Assembly (NCBI GenBank): GCA_036266835.1
Contig: DATAXD010000057.1
Span: forward strand, 1 to 64,000
Origin: Galbitalea sp036266835
GTDB taxonomy: Bacteria > Actinomycetota > Actinomycetes > Actinomycetales > Microbacteriaceae
Length of the DNA: 64,000 nucleotides
Direction: 5' to 3'
Position 1 is the first letter of the stretch; every line of letters begins with the position of its first letter. The notes under the pieces are model-generated. The model did not search any database. It saw only the letters and a program-made list of their open reading frames with translations, and had not been told where the DNA came from. A program made the position numbers and the translations under genes. Of the stretch, positions 8,664 through 17,886 are shown piece after piece.

Positions 8664-9344
8664 CTACGCCGGGAGGGTCCAGTCGACGGGCTCCGCGCCG
8701 AGCCCTACCAACAGTTCGTTCGCGCGGCTGAATGGCCGCGATCCGAAGAACCCGCTGCTTGCCGAAAGTGGGCTCGGATGTGCCGACGCGATGATCGGCG
8801 TGGTCCCCAGCAGCGGCCGCAGCGTTCCCGCATCCCGCCCCCACAGGATGGCGACGAACGGGCTGCCGCGGTCGACAAGAGCGCGGATGGCAAGCTCGGT
8901 CACGGCCTCCCACCCGATGCCCCGGTGCGACCCGGAGATGCCGGCACGAACCGTAAGCACTCGGTTGAGCAACATGACGCCGTGCCGCGACCAGGGCGTA
9001 AGGTCTCCGCTCGCGGGAATCGGCAGGCCGAGGTCGTCGTGCAGTTCCTTGTAGATGTTCTGGAGGCTGCGTGGCACCGGTCGCACCCCCGGGTCGACCG
9101 CGAACGACAAGCCGATCGGATGCCCGGGCGTCGGATACGGATCCTGGCCCACGATGAGCACGCGGACATCCGCAAACGGATACGTGAACGCCCGCAGCAC
9201 GTTCGCGCCGCTCGGCAGGTACCCACGACCCGCGGCGGACTCGGCACGCAGGAAGTCACCGATTCGTGCCACCTCATCCTGAGCGGGCGCCAGCGCCTCC
9301 GCCCAGCCGGGGTCGACCAACTCGCTCAACGGCTGTGGACTCAT
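8664..9344 (-). CDS. ung: Uracil-DNA glycosylase, family 1
   Basis: A 226-residue enzyme that removes uracil from DNA to start base excision repair. It has the water-activating motif GQDPYPTPGHPIGLSF and the C-terminal DNA-intercalation motif HPSPLSASSGFFGSRPFS, both diagnostic of family 1 UDG. The ATG at 9344 is preferred to the TTG at 9353, which would add three residues. The acetyltransferase follows 10 bp downstream and is probably co-transcribed. It is divergent from an MFS gene with a 40-bp gap. Confidence 0.95.
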   Translation of the reverse strand: MSPQPLSELVDPGWAEALAPAQDEVARIGDFLRAESAAGRGYLPSGANVLRAFTYPFADVRVLIVGQDPYPTPGHPIGLSFAVDPGVRPVPRSLQNIYKELHDDLGLPIPASGDLTPWSRHGVMLLNRVLTVRAGISGSHRGIGWEAVTELAIRALVDRGSPFVAILWGRDAGTLRPLLGTTPIIASAHPSPLSASSGFFGSRPFSRANELLVGLGAEPVDWTLPA

Positions 9345-9384
9345 TGCTTGCAAAACTACGCGACTTTGCCGCTAGCATCCGAGC

Positions 9385-10875
9385 ATGGCCAGCATCCAGA
9401 AACCCGCCCCGGCTCCGTTGTCCGGTGCGGCACCGAACGTCGGCTCGATCACGTTCGGGCTCGTCGGGTTCCTCTTCCTGCTCGAACTCGTGAGCGGGAT
9501 TCTGCAGGGTTACTACATCCCGCTGATCCCGACGATCATCAAACACCTGGGCATCGAAACCGCAAGCTACAACTGGTTCGAGGCCGCGCAGCTGCTGCTG
9601 TCCGCGATCGTTGTGCCGTTCCTGGCGAAGCTCGGCGACATGTACGGCCACAAGCGCATCCTGCTCATCTCGACGGTATTGACTGCGCTTTCGAGTTGGG
9701 GACTCGCGTTCTCCGGCAACTTCACCACCTACCTCATTGCATTCGCCCTCCAGGGCTTCTATGTGGTCTGGCTGCCGCTCGAGGTCGCGCTGATCTTCGA
9801 CAAGGGTCGCCGGAGTGGACGCAGCGCATCGCAGACCCGTCGGGCCGCGGGATTCCTGGTTGTCGCGCTAGAGCTGGGCGCGATCATTGGAGATCTCGCC
9901 GGCGGCAACCTGATCGACGTCTTCCACAACAACGTGCCCCTCACGCTGATGATCCCGGCGATCGCGGTCACCCTGGTGTTCTTCGCCATCCTGTTTGGCG
10001 TTCCCGAATCCGAGCCGCTGCCGGGCAGGTCGCTGGATGCCGGCGGATTTGTGCTCCTGACAATCGGCCTTCTGCTGATCACCGGCGGTCTGGCATTCCT
10101 GCGGATCGAGGGCCCGGGAGCTCTCTGGGTATACGCGATGATGCTGGCCGGCGTGCTCGTGTTCGTGCCGTGGACTCTGTTCGAACTTAAGCGGCCCGAC
10201 CCCGCCATCGACATCCGCGTCTTCCGCCAGCCGAATATGTGGCCGGTGCAGGTCACTGCGGGACTGGTCGGGATCAGCCTGCTGGGCGCGCAGGCGCCGC
10301 TCGCCACCTTTGCGGGCGCCGACCCCAGGTCGGGCGCGGGCCCGGGGCTGAGCTCTGGGGGCATTTCCGTCGTAGTGGGGATCTATCTCATCTCGCTCAT
10401 CGTCGGCGCGGTGCTCTTCCCGATCCTGTCGAATCGCTTGTCTCCGCGTATCGCCCTGATCATTGCAACGTTCTTCGTCGCGGCGGGCTACCTCGACTTC
10501 CTGTTGCTGCACACGACAGAAATTGAGACCCTCGCAAACATGATCGTCGCGGGCCTGGGATCGGGGGCTCTCGTAGGCGCTCTGCCTTCGACTGCTGCCG
10601 CAGCTGCGCCGCGCGGGCAAACCGGCATCGCAACCGGGCTGACCAACACGACGAAGACGATCGGCGGATCCTTCGCGTCGTCAACGTTCGCCATCGTGCT
10701 CGCCGGGAGCGCCGTACAGTTCCTCGGCCACAGCACGCCCAGCCTCGGTGGCTACCTGACGGTGTTCACCATTTGCGGATGCGGTGCCCTCGTCGCGGCC
10801 CTGCTGCTGTTCCTGGTTCCCAAGCTCGCCTTCGCCGACGACGCCGTCGAGTCGCTGCAGGAGCCCGCCCGCTGA
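9385..10875 (+). CDS. MFS transporter, probably 14 membrane segments
   Basis: A 496-residue major-facilitator protein. The loop LAKLGDMYGHKRILL is the MFS motif A between spans 2 and 3. Length and repeated hydrophobic segments suggest the 14-span DHA2 drug:proton antiporter group. A cytoplasmic segment GRRSGRSASQTRRAAG precedes the second half of the N-domain. The specificity cannot be read from the sequence. It ends 23 bp before an inverted-repeat element and converges with an SDR gene. Confidence 0.85.
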   Translation: MASIQKPAPAPLSGAAPNVGSITFGLVGFLFLLELVSGILQGYYIPLIPTIIKHLGIETASYNWFEAAQLLLSAIVVPFLAKLGDMYGHKRILLISTVLTALSSWGLAFSGNFTTYLIAFALQGFYVVWLPLEVALIFDKGRRSGRSASQTRRAAGFLVVALELGAIIGDLAGGNLIDVFHNNVPLTLMIPAIAVTLVFFAILFGVPESEPLPGRSLDAGGFVLLTIGLLLITGGLAFLRIEGPGALWVYAMMLAGVLVFVPWTLFELKRPDPAIDIRVFRQPNMWPVQVTAGLVGISLLGAQAPLATFAGADPRSGAGPGLSSGGISVVVGIYLISLIVGAVLFPILSNRLSPRIALIIATFFVAAGYLDFLLLHTTEIETLANMIVAGLGSGALVGALPSTAAAAAPRGQTGIATGLTNTTKTIGGSFASSTFAIVLAGSAVQFLGHSTPSLGGYLTVFTICGCGALVAALLLFLVPKLAFADDAVESLQEPAR

Positions 10876-10897
10876 CCCTCCCGCCACAGTTCCCTTG

Positions 10898-10978
10898 CGT
10901 TGTGCAGGAGTCGCGAACTCCGCGAGCCGGATTGGCCAGATCCAAGTCTCCAGGGATGGCCCAAACTCCTGCACAACG
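10898..10978. repeat. Inverted-repeat element, copy 1
   Basis: An 81-bp element with complementary ends: CGTTGTGCAGGAGT at the left and ACTCCTGCACAACG at the right. It contains no ORF and sits between two convergent genes, where it could act as a bidirectional hairpin. Copies with nearly the same ends are at 34821-34909 and 57255-57337. Confidence 0.85.
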
Positions 10979-10998
10979 AGTGTGAAAGGCGTGGCGCC

Positions 10999-11775
10999 CT
11001 AGGACTTGGGCTTTAGCGGGCCTCGGATGAGCTTGTGCGGCGCGGCCTGGGCGAGCGGCTTGATGGTGATCAGGTCGAGATTGATGTGCGACGGGAGCTC
11101 CATCGCCTGCACGATCGTTAGCGCCACATCCTCGGCTGTGAGCGGATCCGGGACGTTGTCGTAGACCGCATCGGCGCGCTTCTTGTCGCCGCCAAATCGC
11201 GTCAGCGCAAACTCATCCGTCTTCACCAGGCCCGGCGCGATTTCGAGAACGCGGATGGGCTCGCCGGCGAGTTCGAGCCGCAGGGCCGCCACCATTGCGT
11301 GCTCGGCAAACTTGGCGGCGTTATAGCCCGATCCTCCCTCGTAGGCGATATGCCCAGCGATCGAGGTGACCGTCATGATGTCGGCAAATCCCCCGTGCGC
11401 GGCAGCCTTTCGGAGCAGCGGAAGCAACGCGGTGATGACGCGTTTGGTCCCGAGAACGTTGATGTCGAACATCCGCTGCCAGTCATCCGGGTCGCTCTCC
11501 TCGACGGACGCCATGCCGAACGCTCCGCCGGCGTTGTTCACCAGTGCATGGATCGGACCCGAGGACGCGACGAAGCTGTGCAGCGCGTCGACGTCGGCCT
11601 GCTGGGTGAGATCGGCGACGAAAACATCCGCACCGATCTCCTCGGCGAGCGCGCGGAGGCGGTCTTCTCGGCGAGCGACTGCGACGACATCCCAGCCGTG
11701 CTGACGAAACAACCGCGCGGTCGCCGCCCCGATTCCCGAACTAGCCCCGGTAACTACTACGCGCCTCGTCGCCAT
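10999..11775 (-). CDS. SDR-family oxidoreductase (YdfG-like)
   Basis: A 258-residue short-chain dehydrogenase. It has TGASSGIG at the N-terminus, NNAGGAFG in the middle, and a catalytic Ser (VTSIAGH) and YxxxK (YNAAK). The motifs and length fit the 3-hydroxy acid dehydrogenase YdfG group (NADP-dependent oxidation of serine or 3-hydroxy acids); that specificity is only a family guess. ATG 11775 is chosen over GTG 11790 because it precedes the Rossmann strand by the usual few residues. It is 27 bp downstream of the MFS gene and may share its PadR-controlled transcript. Confidence 0.85.
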   Translation of the reverse strand: MATRRVVVTGASSGIGAATARLFRQHGWDVVAVARREDRLRALAEEIGADVFVADLTQQADVDALHSFVASSGPIHALVNNAGGAFGMASVEESDPDDWQRMFDINVLGTKRVITALLPLLRKAAAHGGFADIMTVTSIAGHIAYEGGSGYNAAKFAEHAMVAALRLELAGEPIRVLEIAPGLVKTDEFALTRFGGDKKRADAVYDNVPDPLTAEDVALTIVQAMELPSHINLDLITIKPLAQAAPHKLIRGPLKPKS

Positions 11776-11802
11776 TGCTCCAGTTTGCACGATCGCGCGC
11801 GA

Positions 11803-13488
11803 CTAGTGGCCGCCGGGCGCGCCGCCCCACTGCTGAAGTCGACGCGGGAGTACGAACACCAGCGCGAAGGCCACGATCGACAGAAGCACACTCACGCCCA
11901 TCGCGGCCGCGGCCGCGTTCATGAAGTGCGTCGCGAGGTCTTCCTTGCCGATCGACGATCCGAGTACCTTCCCGAAGTGCTTCGCGGCGGACTTCGCGGC
12001 CTCGCCGGCGGCCTGCTGCGAAGCGAACGTGTGAGTCTTCATGTACTCCGCCACCTTTTTGGCAACTTCCTTCGTGACCTTCGGCTTGACCTCGCCCTTG
12101 ATCCCGCTGAGGTCGGCGATGCCGAACAGCACGCTGCCGATCACGGCGATGCCAATGGCCGAGCCAACCCGCTGCATGGTCGAGATCACGCCGCTCGCAG
12201 CTCCTGCCTCGGACGGATCAACCGTGGCGACAATGAACTGGGCGTTGGGCGCGATGAAGAGGCCGTTACCGAGCCCGGCGAAGAACAGCGGCGCGAGCAA
12301 CTCCCATGAGTTCACATCGGCGGCCTTCACGTTCTCGAGAATGAGCCACACCGCGCCGAGCCCCAGCACCACGAGTGCGGTTCCGATGATGAGCACGGTG
12401 CGTCCGAGCAGTTGCGCCAGCCGGTTGCTCTGGGCGGAGCCGATGATCGAGCCGATCGCGAATGGAACCGAAACCAGACCCGACTCGAGGGCAGTATGAC
12501 CAAGGCCCGCCTGCCACAGCAGTGAAATCGTGAAGAAGATGCTGGTGAATGCCGCGAAGTAGACCAGTGCGAGGATGGTGCCCCCGGTGAACGCCGGATG
12601 ACTGAACAGGTGCGGCGGAACGAGCGGGCTCCTCTCGCGCCGAACGTAGAACACCTCCCACAGACCGAACAGCGCGATCAGGACAGCTCCCCCGACGAGG
12701 GTGAGGTAGGTCCAGAGCGGCCATCCCTTCTGCTGGCCCTCAATCAATGGAACCAAGATGGCCACCAGTCCTGCAGTCAGCAGCAGCAGACCGATCCAGT
12801 CCACGCCGCCCGTGCGAGCATTCGCTGGCGCGTTGGAGACCATGCTGGCGAGCTTCGCACGGCCCGGCACGAGGAGGCCGGTGAGGATCAGCGCCGCGAT
12901 GCCGATCGGCAGGTTGACGCCGAAGATGTACCGCCAGCCGTTTGTGGTGCCAAACGCCTGGATGATCAGGCCTCCGATGATGGGGCCGAGCGCACTGGAG
13001 ACACCGATGACGGCACCCATGATCGCGAACGCGGTTCCGCGCACCTTGCCTTGGAAAAGAATTTGGATGTACGCGGCGACCGCGGGAGTGAATGTTCCGG
13101 CTGCGAGACCCTGGACCACTCGGAAGCCGATGAGCTGGCCATCGCTTTGGGCGAGGCCGCACGCCAGACTCGCGATTGTGAACACCGCCAGGCCGCTGAA
13201 GAACACCCACTTGTGGCCGAACCGATCGCCGAGGCGCCCGGCGGGAATGAGCGCGATTCCGTAGGCGAGCGCATAACCGGAGATGATCCACGACAGGACA
13301 TCCTCGGTCGCCGCCGGATGGCCGGCTCCATTGACGTGCTCACGAATGGTCTGCAACGCAACGTTGACGATGGTGGTGTCGAGAAGCGACATGAACATGG
13401 CGATCAACAGCACGACGAGGGCGCGCCAGGCGTGTGGCGACGGCTTTGGAGGCGTCCACGCTCCCGCGGAAGAACTGGCTTGCGACAT
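11803..13488 (-). CDS. DHA2-family (EmrB/QacA-like) MFS multidrug transporter
   Basis: A 561-residue, about 14-span drug:proton antiporter. The first span carries the family motif D-(T/S)-T-I-V-N-V-A-L (LLDTTIVNVAL), and GRLGDRFGHKWVF is motif A. A long insertion with several Lys-rich helices (about residues 465-520) lies before the last span. The PadR gene ends 2 bp upstream of its start, so the pair is an operon in which PadR is the likely repressor and an exported toxic compound the inducer. The compound is not identifiable. Confidence 0.9.
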   Translation of the reverse strand: MSQASSSAGAWTPPKPSPHAWRALVVLLIAMFMSLLDTTIVNVALQTIREHVNGAGHPAATEDVLSWIISGYALAYGIALIPAGRLGDRFGHKWVFFSGLAVFTIASLACGLAQSDGQLIGFRVVQGLAAGTFTPAVAAYIQILFQGKVRGTAFAIMGAVIGVSSALGPIIGGLIIQAFGTTNGWRYIFGVNLPIGIAALILTGLLVPGRAKLASMVSNAPANARTGGVDWIGLLLLTAGLVAILVPLIEGQQKGWPLWTYLTLVGGAVLIALFGLWEVFYVRRERSPLVPPHLFSHPAFTGGTILALVYFAAFTSIFFTISLLWQAGLGHTALESGLVSVPFAIGSIIGSAQSNRLAQLLGRTVLIIGTALVVLGLGAVWLILENVKAADVNSWELLAPLFFAGLGNGLFIAPNAQFIVATVDPSEAGAASGVISTMQRVGSAIGIAVIGSVLFGIADLSGIKGEVKPKVTKEVAKKVAEYMKTHTFASQQAAGEAAKSAAKHFGKVLGSSIGKEDLATHFMNAAAAAMGVSVLLSIVAFALVFVLPRRLQQWGGAPGGH

Positions 13489-13490
13489 TT

Positions 13491-14054
13491 CTAGAGGTCC
13501 CTTCGTGCCGACTCGTCGGCGATGATTTTCGGGAGTTGCTTATAGAGGCTTTCGTGCCATTCGATCTCGGCTCGAAGTCGTGCGGTCTTGTGCTCAATCA
13601 CGAATTTCTCGGTGAACGTGAGGTATTGACCGATGGAAGAGTTGTGCGCGACCGTCTCCGCGAGGAGCGCATTGAGGTGCGCGATTCGCGCCGCAAGCAC
13701 CTCGTCGAGGCTATCCAGTTTGTTTCGGTCGAGACGTGCCATGCCGAGGTCGAAGGGGTCCGCACGAAGGACGATCTCGCGAAGCGCGCCCAGTTTCTCG
13801 ACGCCGAGCGAGATGCGTCCCGCATCCGTGATCGCGTAAACCTGTCGCTCGGGGTAAGCACCCTCGCGCTCGGCGCGCACTTCTTCGATCAGTCCTTCGG
13901 ACGCCATCCGCTTCAGTGCACCGTAGAGCGCACCGACACTGATGTCGGTCCACTCCTGGATGTGTTCCTTTTCGGCGAGCAGCCGCAGCTGGTGGCCGTG
14001 CATCGGACCCTCCTCCACGAGCGCGTCGAGAATGTAAAGACGGATGCTGGACAC
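13491..14054 (-). CDS. PadR-family transcriptional regulator
   Basis: A 187-residue regulator. The N-terminal PadR winged helix reads YILDALVEEGPMHGHQLRLL then SVGALYGALKRMASEGLI and a wing (RQVYAITDAGR). The C-terminal half (about 95-187) is helical, consistent with the PadR dimerisation domain (Vir_act_alpha_C type). It precedes the efflux gene by 2 bp and probably represses it. The GTG start lies inside an inverted repeat: ACACGCGA at 14051-14058 pairs perfectly with TCGCGTGT at 14079-14086 across 20 bp, a candidate operator, with an AACTAGTT palindrome in between. Confidence 0.88.
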   Translation of the reverse strand: MSSIRLYILDALVEEGPMHGHQLRLLAEKEHIQEWTDISVGALYGALKRMASEGLIEEVRAEREGAYPERQVYAITDAGRISLGVEKLGALREIVLRADPFDLGMARLDRNKLDSLDEVLAARIAHLNALLAETVAHNSSIGQYLTFTEKFVIEHKTARLRAEIEWHESLYKQLPKIIADESARRDL

Positions 14055-14178
14055 GCGACTACTCTCGCAGAACTAGTTTCGCGTGTCAACCGTTCGTTAC
14101 GCCGTGTTTCTTAGCCCGTTGGTGCCTCGCGAGAGCGTGCCTAGGCTCAACTCACTACACCACCGAAGGAGATCGCTC

Positions 14179-15498
14179 ATGGCCGACTGGCAGTTCGAAA
14201 CCAAGCAGATTCACGCGGGCTCGGCGCCCGACCCCGTCACCAACGCCCGCGCCACGCCGATCTACAAGACCACTTCATACGTGTTCAACAGCGTGGAGCA
14301 CGCGAAGAACCTCTTCGCCCTCGCCGAGTTCGGCAACATCTATTCGCGGATCATGAACCCGACCAACGACGTTGTTGAGCAGCGTCTGGCCGCACTCGAA
14401 GGCGGAACGGCGGCCCTGGCCGTCGCATCCGGATCCTCGGCGATCACCTATGCGGTGCTGAACATCGCGCAGTCAGGCGACCACCTCGTCTCCTCGTCGT
14501 CCATCTACGGCGGTACGTACAACCTGTTCAAGTACACGCTCGCGAAGCTCGGCATCGAGGTCACGTTCGTCGAAGACCAGGATGACGCCGCCGAGTGGGC
14601 CGCCGCCATCCGCCCGAACACGAAGCTGCTGTTCGCGGAGACCATCGGCAACCCACGCATCAACGTGCTCGACATCGAGAAGGTCGCGAAAGTCGCGCAC
14701 GACAACGCCGTGCCGCTGATCGTCGACAACACGATCGCGACACCGTACCTCATCCGTCCGTTCGAGTTCGGCGCTGACATCGTCGTGCACTCCGCCACGA
14801 AGTTCCTCGGCGGACACGGCACGGTCATCGCCGGGATCATCGTGGACGGCGGCAAGTTCCCGTGGTCGAAGCACGTCGACAAATTCCCAGGTCTTACCGA
14901 GCCGGACCCGTCGTACCACGGCGCGAGCTACACAACTGTGTTGGGCGATGGCATCGCGTATGTCATCAAGGCGCGCGTGCAGCTGCTCCGCGACACCGGT
15001 GCGTCCCTGTCGCCGGACAGCGCGTTCTCGCTGATCCAGGGCATCGAGACGCTCAGCCTCCGCATTGAACGTCACGTGCAGAACACGCAGGAAATCGCCG
15101 AGTGGCTCGAAAACCATCCGGACGTCGCCTCGGTCAACTACTCGGGCCTTCCGTCGAGCCCCTGGTATGAGGCAGCCAACAAGTACTCGCCGAAGGGCGT
15201 GGGCGCTGTTCTCTCGTTCGAGCTCAAGGGCGGCGTCGACGCCGGCCGCGCGCTGGTCGAAAGCGTCTCGCTGTTCAGCCACCTCGCGAACATCGGTGAC
15301 GTGCGCAGCCTGATCATCCACCCGGCTTCGACGACGCACTCGCAGCTCACTCCCGAGCAGCAGCTCACGACCGGTGTCACGCCCGGCCTCGTGCGCCTCT
15401 CGGTCGGGCTCGAGAACGTCGAAGACCTGAAGGCTGATCTCGAGGCCGGACTTACTGCGGCGCGCAAGGCCGGAGCAAGCGTCGCGTCAGCGTCCTAG
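14179..15498 (+). CDS. metY: O-acetylhomoserine sulfhydrylase
   Basis: A 439-residue PLP enzyme of the Cys/Met metabolism family that makes homocysteine from O-acetylhomoserine and sulfide. The start MADWQFETKQIHAGSAPDP is typical. The PLP lysine is in SATKFLGGHG, and the phosphate-binding segment near ASGSSAITYAVLN is intact. An extended mid-region (about 240-290) is characteristic of MetY relative to MetB or MetC. ATG 14179 follows GAAGGAGATCGCTC. It is followed by a strong terminator and then by metX, which supplies its substrate. Confidence 0.93.
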   Translation: MADWQFETKQIHAGSAPDPVTNARATPIYKTTSYVFNSVEHAKNLFALAEFGNIYSRIMNPTNDVVEQRLAALEGGTAALAVASGSSAITYAVLNIAQSGDHLVSSSSIYGGTYNLFKYTLAKLGIEVTFVEDQDDAAEWAAAIRPNTKLLFAETIGNPRINVLDIEKVAKVAHDNAVPLIVDNTIATPYLIRPFEFGADIVVHSATKFLGGHGTVIAGIIVDGGKFPWSKHVDKFPGLTEPDPSYHGASYTTVLGDGIAYVIKARVQLLRDTGASLSPDSAFSLIQGIETLSLRIERHVQNTQEIAEWLENHPDVASVNYSGLPSSPWYEAANKYSPKGVGAVLSFELKGGVDAGRALVESVSLFSHLANIGDVRSLIIHPASTTHSQLTPEQQLTTGVTPGLVRLSVGLENVEDLKADLEAGLTAARKAGASVASAS

Positions 15499-15525
15499 CG
15501 CTCCGTATTATAAGTTGTAAGAGTA

Positions 15526-15567
15526 GCTCGCCCCCGTCGTAACACACGGGGGCGAGCCTCGTTTTTC
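15526..15567 (+). terminator. Intrinsic terminator after metY
   Basis: A perfect 12-bp stem, GCTCGCCCCCGT (15526-15537) with ACGGGGGCGAGC (15546-15557), an 8-nt loop, then CTCGTTTTT. This is a textbook rho-independent terminator. It ends only about 20 bp before the metX start, so metX must rely on read-through or a promoter inside or just after the hairpin. Confidence 0.9.
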
Positions 15568-15586
15568 AGTCAGACTTGGCACTGAT

Positions 15587-16792
15587 ATGGATTGGCAGAC
15601 CCCCGAGGACACGGTTCCCTCGACCTTCATCACCGAGGCATATGCCAAGGCGATTATGGGCAAGCCTCCCGCCACCGGCGCGTGGCGCGAGGGCGATGCG
15701 CCCGGAGGACGCAAATTCGTGTCGATCGGATCCCTCGCCCTCGAACACGGCGACAAGTTGCCCCACGCGAGGATCGCCTACGAGACATTCGGCAGCCTGA
15801 ATGCGGCGAAGGACAACGCGATCCTCATCCTTCACGCACTCACCGGCGACAGCCACGTCGTGGGTGACGCTGGTCCCGGTCATCCGACTGACGGATGGTG
15901 GGGAGACATTGTCGGCGCTGGCAAGGCAATCGACACCGACCGATGGTTCGTGGTTGCGCCCAACATGATCGGTGGATGCCAGGGGTCGACCGGTCCCGCA
16001 TCCGATTCGCCTGCCGGCCACGAATGGGGCGCGGATTTCCCGTTCGTCACAATCCGCGACCAGGTCGCCGCGCAGGTCGCCTTCACCGATGCAGTCGGGC
16101 TGGACCGGTGGGCTGCGGTCATCGGCGGATCGATGGGCGGGATGCAGGCCCTCGAGTGGGCGATCGAACATCCCGACCGCGTCGACCGAGTCGGCATCCT
16201 CGCGACGCCCGAGTTGAGCAATGCCGACCAGATTGCCCTGAACTCGGTGCAGATCGACGCGATCCAGCTCGACCCGCGGTTCGCGGGCGGCGACTACTAT
16301 GGCGCTGCGGACGGCGAAGGACCGTATCGCGGGCTGGCGCTCGCCCGCAGGATGGCGCTGCTCAACTACCGCTCCCCCACCGAGTTGAACGATCGTTTCC
16401 AGCGCAGCTGGCAAAGCGGTATCTCGCCGCTCGGGAGTGGCGGACGCTACGGCGTCGAGAGCTACCTCGATTTTCACGGCAACAAGTTCACCCGGCGATT
16501 CGATGCCAATAGCTACGTCACTCTGGTGAACGCGATGAGCTCACACGACATCGGTCGTGGCCGCGGCGGAGTTGCCGGCGCTCTCGCCCGCGTGACGGCA
16601 AAAGCTCTCGTGCTGGGCATCGACTCCGACCGGCTATTCCCCGTCGCGCATCAGAAGCTGATCGCAAGCCTCCTGCCCACGACCGTTGACGGTGGCGACC
16701 TGGTCGTCATCAGCTCGCCGTTCGGTCACGACGGTTTTCTCATCGAGAGTCAGGCCGTCGGGTCGCACCTGCGCCGACTGCTTGATTCCTAG
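15587..16792 (+). CDS. metX: Homoserine O-acetyltransferase
   Basis: A 401-residue alpha/beta hydrolase-fold acyltransferase that transfers acetyl from acetyl-CoA to L-homoserine. The nucleophile elbow is GGSMGGMQALEW, and the HALTGDSH and PNMIGGCQGSTGP motifs are typical of MetX. The catalytic His lies near the end in SPFGHDGFLIE. It works directly ahead of MetY in methionine synthesis. No Shine-Dalgarno precedes the ATG; the start was chosen because MDWQTPEDTVPS is a common actinobacterial MetX N-terminus. Confidence 0.93.
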   Translation: MDWQTPEDTVPSTFITEAYAKAIMGKPPATGAWREGDAPGGRKFVSIGSLALEHGDKLPHARIAYETFGSLNAAKDNAILILHALTGDSHVVGDAGPGHPTDGWWGDIVGAGKAIDTDRWFVVAPNMIGGCQGSTGPASDSPAGHEWGADFPFVTIRDQVAAQVAFTDAVGLDRWAAVIGGSMGGMQALEWAIEHPDRVDRVGILATPELSNADQIALNSVQIDAIQLDPRFAGGDYYGAADGEGPYRGLALARRMALLNYRSPTELNDRFQRSWQSGISPLGSGGRYGVESYLDFHGNKFTRRFDANSYVTLVNAMSSHDIGRGRGGVAGALARVTAKALVLGIDSDRLFPVAHQKLIASLLPTTVDGGDLVVISSPFGHDGFLIESQAVGSHLRRLLDS

Positions 16793-16870
16793 CCTCAGAA
16801 CGCGAAGCCGTTTCGAGTATACAAACGAGTCTGTGTCAGGTTCGCTACACTGTGGCTGACAGGAGCTCGA

Positions 16871-17560
16871 ATGGGATCGTCGCAGCCAAAGGCGGCAGAA
16901 GTCACACCCTCGTTGCCCACATCGCCGATCAGAGTCGCGATCGTCGATGACCATCGATTGGTGCTCGACGGACTTGCCGCGCGCTTGCACGAGCCCGAAA
17001 AGGGCATCGCAATTATTGCCACCGAGACCACCTGGGCAGGGCTCATCCGGCATGCCGGATATCCCTTCGATGTGGTGGTTCTCGACCTCCACCTCGAGGA
17101 TGGCATCCCGGTGGGCACGAAGCTTCGCGCGCTCGGCACGAGCGGCACGGCAACGATTGTGATGAGCCGCCACGCGGACTCCGCGTCCGTCACGGCCGCA
17201 ATGCGGGCGGGGGCGATGGGCTTCGTCCCCAAGACCGAATCGGCGGCAGAACTCGCGATAGCCATCCGTGCCGCAGCGGACAGCACGCAGCACTTGTCGG
17301 CCCCGCTCGCCGAGGCGCTCGCAGGGTTCGCGACGACCCCGGATCCCCGACTCGGACGCCAGGAGCAGCGCGCACTCGAGCTGTATGCGGCCGGTCGTTC
17401 GACCAAGGAAGTCGCCGCGGAGATGGACACGACCCAGGAGACGGTCAAGTCCTACATCAAGCGGGCCAGGCGCAAGTACCGCGACGTCGGCGTGGATGTC
17501 GGTACCCGAATCCTGCTCCGCCGTCACGGCGTCCGAGAGGGCTGGCTCTCGCCCGAATAA
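16871..17560 (+). CDS. NarL/FixJ-type response regulator (first of a pair)
   Basis: A 229-residue response regulator. The receiver domain (about 20-140) has the acidic pair D26/D27, phospho-acceptor D72 in VVVLDLHLEDG and K121. A LuxR-type HTH follows (LELYAAGRSTKEVAAEMD, TQETVKSYIKRARRKY). After the helix both this protein and the regulator at 20344 end in a shared segment, (I/V)DVGT(R/K)..LR(R/K)..(I/V)(Q/R)(D/E)G, so the two are paralogues. The start follows GACAGGAGCTCGA. It precedes a histidine kinase by 326 bp and is the likely partner. Confidence 0.88.
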   Translation: MGSSQPKAAEVTPSLPTSPIRVAIVDDHRLVLDGLAARLHEPEKGIAIIATETTWAGLIRHAGYPFDVVVLDLHLEDGIPVGTKLRALGTSGTATIVMSRHADSASVTAAMRAGAMGFVPKTESAAELAIAIRAAADSTQHLSAPLAEALAGFATTPDPRLGRQEQRALELYAAGRSTKEVAAEMDTTQETVKSYIKRARRKYRDVGVDVGTRILLRRHGVREGWLSPE

Positions 17561-17886
17561 ATGGGATACGGCGCCCATTGAATATACGGCGCCCATTAAA
17601 TAGCTGAGGCCGCTGTTCGGTGCAGCGGCCTCGTGCTATCCCCGGTTTTCGCCCCAGCAGGGTTACGGTCCCTGTTGCTCATCGACGTCAATCGGGTGAA
17701 ACGCCGTTTCGCATCCCACGAAAGTGGAGCTGCAGCTGTATTGCGTTGTTGTGGTATTGCGTGTGGCGGCGCTAGATTGCGGCGCACCCCTCTTTGTTGC
17801 CCCTCCACCGTAGCCGCAACTTTGTACCCGGCTGAACCGGTGTGGCACCCCCATTTATGGTGGCAATCTGGGACGATTTGTGCGAC
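17561..17886 (+). other. Intergenic region between response regulator and kinase
   Basis: Holds no gene that I can support. It contains two tandem copies of ATACGGCGCCCATT (17566-17579 and 17584-17597) at an 18-bp period, the first forming AATGGG-N8-CCCATT with upstream bases. A terminator-like hairpin follows (17606-17632), then about 250 bp of lower-GC sequence with repeated TATTGCGT words, which must contain the kinase promoter. Confidence 0.6.
17606..17632 (+). terminator. Hairpin terminator after the first response regulator
   Basis: A 10-bp stem, GAGGCCGCTG (17606-17615) with CAGCGGCCTC (17623-17632), and a 7-nt loop. It is followed by GTGCT rather than a T-run, so it may be a weak or factor-assisted terminator. 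Confidence 0.6.
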
